A stretch of DNA of 64,000 nucleotides from Volvox africanus. Taxonomy: Eukaryota > Chlorophyta > Chlorophyceae > Chlamydomonadales > Volvocaceae. Made by a program: the position numbers and the translations under genes. Location: NCBI GenBank assembly GCA_030268105.1, contig BSDZ01000003.1, forward strand, positions 4,759,001 through 4,823,000, written 5' to 3'. Under the pieces are notes generated by a model. That model did not search any database. It had not been told where the DNA came from and saw only the letters and a program-made list of their open reading frames with translations. This document shows positions 57,438-64,000 of the stretch, piece after piece (position 1 is the stretch's first letter; every line of letters starts with the position of its first letter).

Positions 57438-60400
57438 TTACTGCATGAATAAGCTATTTGGTCGCCGCAAGCGCTTGGGACGGCTGGCCTCTTGTTGCAC
57501 GAGAGCCATGTGCGCTGCAAGCAGCAGGTCTATCCCAGCAAAGGCCGTAGATAAGTCCTCATCCTTGCTGTACCAGGTAGGGCATTGCCGGTGGCGCTTG
57601 GGCCGTTGGTCAGGCGTCGTGACGACCATTCTATCGTGGCGCCGAGATTTGCATGATTGCTGTGCAGGCTTTGAGAGCACCTGTAATGTGGGTCGCACAG
57701 GACGGAAAGTATTGGGTCTGTTAACAGCACTGGGAATAGTCCAGTGGCTTAGGAAAAGGCATTTGCCCTGCAAGTACTCAAGAAGAAACTGGACGGATAT
57801 ACAGACACGTGCACTGTGCGAAAAGTCGCATATACATTTTGACGTTAAGGACACACGGCGCCTCTGCAACAACTTACCTGTGATGGCTTATAGGTTTCAG
57901 AACCGTCATCCCATGCCGGGAGTGACGACGAACTCTCCCCCTCACAGCTGCTGGGTACTATAATGGTTGCGTCCTCCGTGACCTTAAGGCAGCTTTCGTC
58001 GGAGTGGATTTTCCGAAATAGCGGCAAAGTTGTCACATCCGTGGTCGAGGTCTCACTTGCCTCCTGCAGCTGCTGCGGCAGCAGGTTGTGGCACCCATGT
58101 TGGTTTCGGAGAGGGTATGTGTGCTCAGGACTCTCTGGGAACTCCTCCCGCTGTGGCTGCTGCTTCTGGATTGTGGCGGGCGAGGGCAAGCAATCCCCGA
58201 AGAGCGACCGGGCAGGGCCTAGCGCAGATTCCTACGACCAGGTAATCCAGGCAGGTATGCGCAACCGTCAGCATATAACCTCTACTTTTATCCGGGGGAT
58301 CCCGCAGTTAGACTATTGGATTGCACAGCCTAGCGGCATGCGATCGCTGAGGACTGCTGGTACCCGAGTAACTCTGTTGACTAATCAGCTAGTATTTTGG
58401 GTTGCGAATACAGTTAGTGGGCGATCCAGTGTGAATATGTATGATCGATATGCTGCATGATATGATGAAGAGAGCCGGAACCCGGCATTAGTAACGTGGT
58501 TAGAGAAGTCGAGGACGATACTGATGCCTGCAACCGATCGCAAACGGTCCCTCACGAAGGTATTATACAGCCTTTCTCGTATGCAGCCTTTCTTTCTCAG
58601 CTGTATATGTGAATGACCCCTCTGCGGCCTTGCCTTAAACACAGTCTCCAGCCCCTACCTGCGCATCGCTCATGAGCTGCTGCCGTTGTGGATGGTGCCG
58701 TGACGCGACTTCCACAACTAAGCACCCGCCCTCTACGGACCAGCCGTGGAGGGAGCACCCGGAGCCCACGCCGTCCGGCTGCTGCCCGGTGACGCGGTAG
58801 GACGTGAGGCCGATGGGGCTCAAGTGGCGACTAACGCAGCCGTGGACGGCTTGCAGAGCCTCTGCCGGTTGCGATGGGTCGCGGTTAAGACGCTTGAACA
58901 CCACGGTAAGGCCACACTGTAGCACATAGTTCATGTCGAAATTCCGCTCAATTAGTGACGTGGGAACGATAAGGTTGAAGCGCTGCTTGGCGGGCGGCTT
59001 GAAGATGGACGTGGGAACCGCGGATGAGTCACGGCGGACGAAGCGGGGACAAGGTGGCGCCTGCAGGTTGAAGACAAAAAGGAATTCTTATTAATATTTG
59101 GTAACGTGACGCGATGCTCGTCATGGACCAGGCAAGTTGCTGTTGGACTTAGTAGAGCAATTGGGTACTCTCGGAATTGCACTACGAACACAACGGAGGC
59201 ATGCGACACAGCAGGCATATAGAGAATACTTACAGCGCATGGTGAACCGAATATTGGTGGCAAGGCTCGGATTGGAGGCAGCCCAAGATGAGCAGCCCAT
59301 TCCTGCAAGCGATTCGGTAGCGTCATCATGTTATGTTTCCCAAATATGTTTGACACTTAAACTAGTCATAATTTTAAAGTCTTACCATTCCTGTTGAACA
59401 CGGTGCGTTCATCCCTGTTGTTTTGGTATTTTGGTTGCAAGGGCTGTCGCAAAGGCCGCTGTTGGATTTCCGTGATGTGACGATGGAAATAATGTCTAAC
59501 TCACAAATCCAAGGTTTATCATAAGCCTTTGCTGATCTATTGTCGAATTGCGTCGATAGTGCGATAGTGGCTGGCGACAGCCTGTAGTAATGATCCCGTA
59601 CATCATGTTGGTTGCAGCAGTATGTTGCTTTAGCTTTTTTGGATTTCAATAATAGACACTTTTCAACACATATATCCTTTTGTATACAACCACTGGTCCC
59701 TGCTTTATCTGTTGGTTGGGATACCGGTAGCAGCCAAAAAACTCTATTTGCAGGCCGATGCATTAGCTGTACACGTTCACCCAGTAATATTTTTGTAATC
59801 ACTGGCCAAGGATAACGTGCATATCTCGCAAGTCGCGACTCATGGGCCAGACGTATGACGGTTGCAGCTTGAGCGCGTCGTCAAGGGATGAATGATCCTT
59901 AGGAGGCTGACTGCGTCATTGACAAAAAGATAAAGGCGAATAACAACTCAATCAAATAATTATTTGGGGACTGGCATAACCTGATGATGATGATTGCAAG
60001 TTTCTGTGAACTCGTACGCAAGGCCCGAAATGAGCCAGGAGGCTGTCGGAGGCTCACGGACCACAAATTCCTATAGATCAAAATATATAACGGAACAGGG
60101 TGAAATCTGTCAACAATAAAGGACAGTAATCTGTAATACGCGTTACAGGGTGGTGGCATTAATCTTCACCAGCGTGCGATCCATTAACTTGGGCGGAACC
60201 CTACCCCTCAAGCGGGACGCAACCATCCATTCACCCCAGCTTCGACCCCAACATTTATATTTGCTTGGTTCAGCCCTCATCACCAACGGTCAGCAGAAGC
60301 AATGCAGATGCACGAATGGCGCAATCAACTCCATCTATCCGCCGGTCAGTTTACGAACCACTGGAATCACGTCCCACAGGATTCATCGACTAGGGGATTG

Positions 60401-63400
60401 GCTACTAAGAAGTGCCCACTATCTTATCACCCCTCTAACAACTGACGGGCTCCTAGGGGATTTGATCGGCTGGGGCATCAGTCGCACCCTGACTTCTGCC
60501 TCAGCTCCTACCCGAGTGTGGGTATATTCTGAAATACAAACCTATCTGTTGGAATGTATTGGCGCCAGTGGCGACGTAGCGACGACCTGTACGACGAGAG
60601 AAATTAAGTGGAAACAGCTTACTATCAGGGTACATACATGCCTACGTATGCCTCGAATCCAAACCACATGGATCCTATCACTATGCACACAGACGCTTAT
60701 GTTTTTATGTTGTTCATAGGATTCACTGCTCAAATCTGCAATTTTCATTCAGGCCACAAAATCCAACGTACAATTCACGCTCCAATCAACAGTTTTCCCA
60801 ACCGTACACGGTCCAACTGAAATTTGTCAATTTGTCTTCTCCCCTTCACAGGTGGCCCATCTCTTCTTGATAGTTTCCTTTTCTCCCCATCCTTCCCAAA
60901 CTCTGTACGCCATCTGTGATAAACGGAAGCAGCTGTGCACGGGTCCCACTAGCCAGTAGTCGTGCCTCTCCTTCATCACGGGTCGTCAGGGGCCTCCTAA
61001 ATCACGCACTGCGCACATTAGCTGGCTAGCTGGACCCTTGCACCGTCATACGCTTACGGCTGCAGTGCTGGTGTCTCAGTGTTAGGTTAACACTTGGGTG
61101 CATACCTGGGCGCATTTTATGTGTAATTGTATTCGAACATGTAGCGGCAGCTTCGGTCGGGATTCCGGCGCTGCGGGGGCTTGCTAAGTGTGACACCACA
61201 GCCACCACCGCCACCATTGACACCACCGCCACCATTAACACCACCGCCACCACCGCCACTGTTGCTCTGTGCTGCAGCGTCGGCAACGGCCCCATCTGCT
61301 GCTGGTCGCACTCTCGGCTCATCCGTATTCTGGATATCAACTGTCATCACGTTTGAGGCTCCCACAGAGGAAGCAGCAGCTGACGCCGGCACGCCCAAGT
61401 CCGCCAAGCCTCCAGAAATACGCAAGCCGCCTGCTTTAGCCAGCACGCCGCCAGCAGCGCCGCTGGGACGCGAACCGCCCGTGACGTTATGGCCAGCAGC
61501 AGTTGAGGCACCGCCGCCAAGACAGGTGCCATTAGTATGTGCAACTGGCATTGAGGCGGTCTTGCCGAAAGCCCATACAAGGACGTGCCCCGTTGGCAGG
61601 TCGTATGTCCAATTGTACATGAATTTTTCATGCAATTCGGCTATAAGAGACTCACACTCACAAATGAGGTAAGCTCTGAAGTATCGTTTCATCAGGGTAA
61701 TAAAAGGTCTGTCCTGCAGTCTGCCGTTGAGGACGACCTAGAAGCAAGGGCACATGTGTGGTGTTGGGTGCTTTTAGCCGGGTGGAGTATGTCTTTGATT
61801 ATGTATGTACGTGCTATGAGTGTGGGTGGTCGTTTCAAAATATGGTGTGCCTATGCGTGTGTGTATCTTTGTGTGAAAGCGTGCTTGTAAATGTATGTGC
61901 ATATTCATTCGCATCAAAAAGGTTATCTAACCTCGCATGTCACTGCTACGGGTTTTAGGGTTTGCGGGTGCTGTTACAGGGTAGAAGGTTTTTATGGTTT
62001 TAGGGTTTTAGAGTACTGTTGACGATTTCCCCAAGATGATTGATGAGAACATGAGGCTTAAAACCGAAGAACCATCCTGTTGAAGTTTTTCCAGGGGCCG
62101 CCATGTCCTTAAAAACACGGTGGCGCTTGATACGCAGGGTATCACAGACAGCGACAGGGGTAGAATCAACTATGGCCAGGCCTGAGCATCTTCCTTTCAA
62201 TTGTTCCAGCAACGCCCTCATGCAGTGCCCTCATGCAGTGCCCTCATGCAACGAGGAAGCAAGGTCACACAGCGCGAATAAGAGGGCAATGTCGGGAATT
62301 CAGCTGTGAGATACTTTACAGGGTAGAATAGCTTGCCAGGGTACTTTCCTAGCTACACAGCTGACGAGTAACTCGCTCGATAATAATATAGGAATGGTTG
62401 GATGCCACAAACGCACGCACACGGGCGAGTAAAGAGGGGCTTTCTCCTCCTGCATGCGGCCCTCATATGAGGGAGGCTGCTGCGTGATCCAGTCGGGGAA
62501 TTCGTGCCACGCCCGATTAACTTTACCTGATGACCTACGATATGCGAATCGCTTATTGTTTGGTACTGCATTCCTGACTGAAGACGATGCCCACGTTCAA
62601 AGCAATATATGAATAAGGATGTACGTACATGCCTGGACCAATGGCAAACGGCAGTGACCAGAAAACTGTAGGAACCATGTACATCCATCCCCCAGCCATT
62701 GATCTGCATTCGTTAAGACATACTACTTAACCTGGATTTTGACCAGGCAGGCCTCGACCAGTGGCTGCACCGCCGTTGTGGGAGCAACAGTGGTGGAAGG
62801 CCCCACTGCTGCTGCTGCCATTGTTGAGAGGGGAGACCCACCCACACCGGCGTTGTGCACGTCCTGCTGTATTTTCCGCTGCTGTTGCAGCTGCTCCAAA
62901 CGCTGCTGGCGAGCCGCGAAGACAGTTCGGCCCAGCAATGTTGGTACAAACAAACAGCTACGGTTGTAACACCTTTCCTTCTGCAGTAGTATACATATTT
63001 AACGGCGACAGCAGCAGCCACAACAACGACAAAAGCAACAGGATACTTGCAGCTGGGACGACATGCCAACAACAAGAGATATATAGCTAGCTAGATAGGT
63101 AAGTAGCTAGATAGACCGACCATGGCCAAGGGCAGATATGTGTATTTAGGGTGTTACACTGTGAGCGACTGTGATCATCTTGGATGTTAGCCATAGATAC
63201 CCCAGGATACTACAACAAGCGCCTGGGGCCCTGACCGGGCCTAACAACAGCGCAGGGGGAAACACGTGGCTTTGTCTGTATGTCCTGCCGTGTGCTCCTC
63301 CACGCGCTGGATACACACACATATACATATGTATATATATATACTTATAAATACATATATATGTATATATACATATATATACATACATATATATACATAC

Positions 63401-63409
63401 ACTACTCCA

Positions 63410-63441
<32 letters not shown>

Positions 63442-63549
63442 CAAACCTGAATACAGGTTCATTGCTTCGCAAACAAAGTTGGAGTAGTCGAGTATGCTGT
63501 CCCACAGCCGGGACGAAAGCAAGCTGCTGGACAGCAGCTCAATTATCAT
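57438..63549 (-). CDS. Unrecognised large multi-exon gene (partial model)
   Basis: Minus-strand pieces with good splice sites, 3' to 5': 57438..57767 (stop; LSTAFAGIDLLLAAHMALVQ, basic end), 57878..58231 (canonical gtaagt donor; FRKIHSDESCLKVTEDATII), 58659..59060 (LIVPTSLIERNFDMNYVLQC, VSRHLSPIGLTSYRV), 59234..59302 (EWAAHLGLPPIRALPPIFGS). These four join in phase 0. Further upstream: about 61120..61650 (MYNWTYDLPTGHVLVWAFGK, then Gly/Ala/Ser low complexity), 62527..62565, 62732..about 62985 (Gln-rich coil RQQRLEQLQQQRKIQQD) and 63447..63549 with a possible start MIIELLSSSLLSSRLWDSIL. The exon between 59302 and 61117 and some upstream joins are not settled. I do not recognise a domain. More than one gene could be present. 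Confidence 0.45.
61953..62014. repeat. Interstitial TTTTAGGG telomere-like units
   Basis: ttttaggg at 61953-61960 and ttttagggttttagag at 61998-62013, degenerate between. They overlap the 3' end of the transposase remnant, whose stop codon falls inside a CCCTAAAA unit. Confidence 0.75.
62000..62221 (-). mobile_element. IS982-family transposase fragment (broken)
   Basis: A 73-codon minus-strand frame contains CSGLAIVDSTPVAVCD, then KRHRVFKDMAAPGKTSTGWF and FGFKPHVLINHLGEIVN. This is the DDE core segment of bacterial IS982-family transposases (family consensus: sxIDSTxxxVC, RxxxHKVFkglA, GKttxGWFFGFKLHLvxNdxGEi), with the catalytic-core Asp of VDST present. It is only about a quarter of a full transposase. 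The 5' side is cut at a 13-bp tandem repeat and the 3' side ends within telomere-like CCCTAAAA units, so it cannot encode an active enzyme. A 13-bp direct repeat, ttacagggtagaa, flanks it at 61974-61986 and 62316-62328. It lies in a putative intron of the minus-strand gene. Confidence 0.82.
62214..62250. repeat. 13-bp tandem repeat, nearly three copies
   Basis: gccctcatgcagt repeated at 62214, 62227 and 62240 (last copy two bases short). It marks the 5' break of the transposase frame. Confidence 0.9.
63310..63441. repeat. TA/CATA microsatellite
   Basis: Mixed TATA, CATA and pure (TA)n sequence in an intron just downstream of the first proposed exon (63447-63549). Confidence 0.88.
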
Positions 63550-63907
63550 TGATGTGTGCTTGCTTATATCTTGCTAATGGGATTCATCAATCCCTTATGT
63601 GACTCGCTTATGTGATTAATTGATAAACCCTAAAGCCCTATAACTGTTGTATTACGGTACTAGCCTTTGGGTTTTAGTAAGAAGTCGCTCGGCTATACCC
63701 TCTATGCTTAAACGTAGTGGGTTGATTGCACGCCCTAATGTAACCGTGACCTGTCACTGGTGTCGCTTGAGTTGGATCTCGCCGGTTGATTATATGCATT
63801 TCATTTACATACATATTCATTATATCATATTCATTATATATACATATATTCATGTATTCTCTCTATATATATATCTCTATATATATGTATTCTCTATATA
63901 TATGTAT

Positions 63908-63942
<35 letters not shown>

Positions 63943-64000
63943 ATGCATTCTCTTCCTTAGAAACTGCAGCTCTTTATGGTGGCTTGCCGTACTGGGCAGA
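63550..64000. other. Right edge: upstream flank and TA/TC microsatellite
   Basis: Contains single telomere-like motifs (aaaccctaaagccct near 63626 and gggttttag near 63669) and a TATA/CTCT microsatellite at about 63805-63945. A possible splice acceptor (ccttag at 63960) precedes an open plus-strand stretch to the edge, but it is too short to call. Confidence 0.4.

Overview
The window is nuclear DNA from a green alga, most likely a volvocine/chlamydomonadalean species. Genes have many short introns that all fit GT-AG, with donors often GTGAG or GTGCG. Polyadenylation signals of the TGTAA type sit downstream of several genes. Chlamydomonas-type telomere units (TTTTAGGG) occur as interstitial copies, and the proteins carry Ala/Gly/Gln/Pro-rich low-complexity stretches. 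Exons were joined by hand; in the nine best models every splice phase agrees and the full coding lengths divide by three.

Layout, left to right: a Rab5-type GTPase cut by the left edge (minus); a type I metacaspase with a long Pro/Tyr-rich prodomain (minus); divergently, a golgin-84-like Golgi tether (plus); a chloroplast RNR1-type RNase II exoribonuclease (plus); a 122-residue one-membrane-span protein, probably plastidial (plus); a SIZ1-type SUMO E3 ligase with SAP, PHD, PINIT and a degenerate SP-RING (minus, 8.2 kb); divergently, the plastid protease subunit ClpP4 (plus); a KVAG-type nucleotide-sugar/TPT-family transporter (plus); a repeat-bearing, gene-poor stretch with an 86-bp perfect inverted repeat; a NEMP/PNET2-type nuclear envelope membrane protein (minus); an unrecognised multi-exon gene (plus); an isolated fragment resembling bacterial RmlA (minus); a leucine-rich-repeat protein (minus); divergently, SKP1 (plus); and a large unrecognised minus-strand gene. 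One intron of that last gene holds a broken bacterial-type IS982-family transposase next to telomere-like repeats.

The genes are a normal housekeeping mix: endomembrane traffic (Rab5, golgin-84, sugar-nucleotide transport), plastid RNA and protein quality control (RNR1, ClpP4), protein modification (SIZ1, SKP1), cell-death protease and nuclear envelope. I see no operon-like system. Gene pairs are often head-to-head with 0.3-1.4 kb between starts. The most unusual signals are the two bacterial-looking fragments (IS982 transposase, RmlA) and the loss of zinc ligands in the SIZ1 SP-RING.
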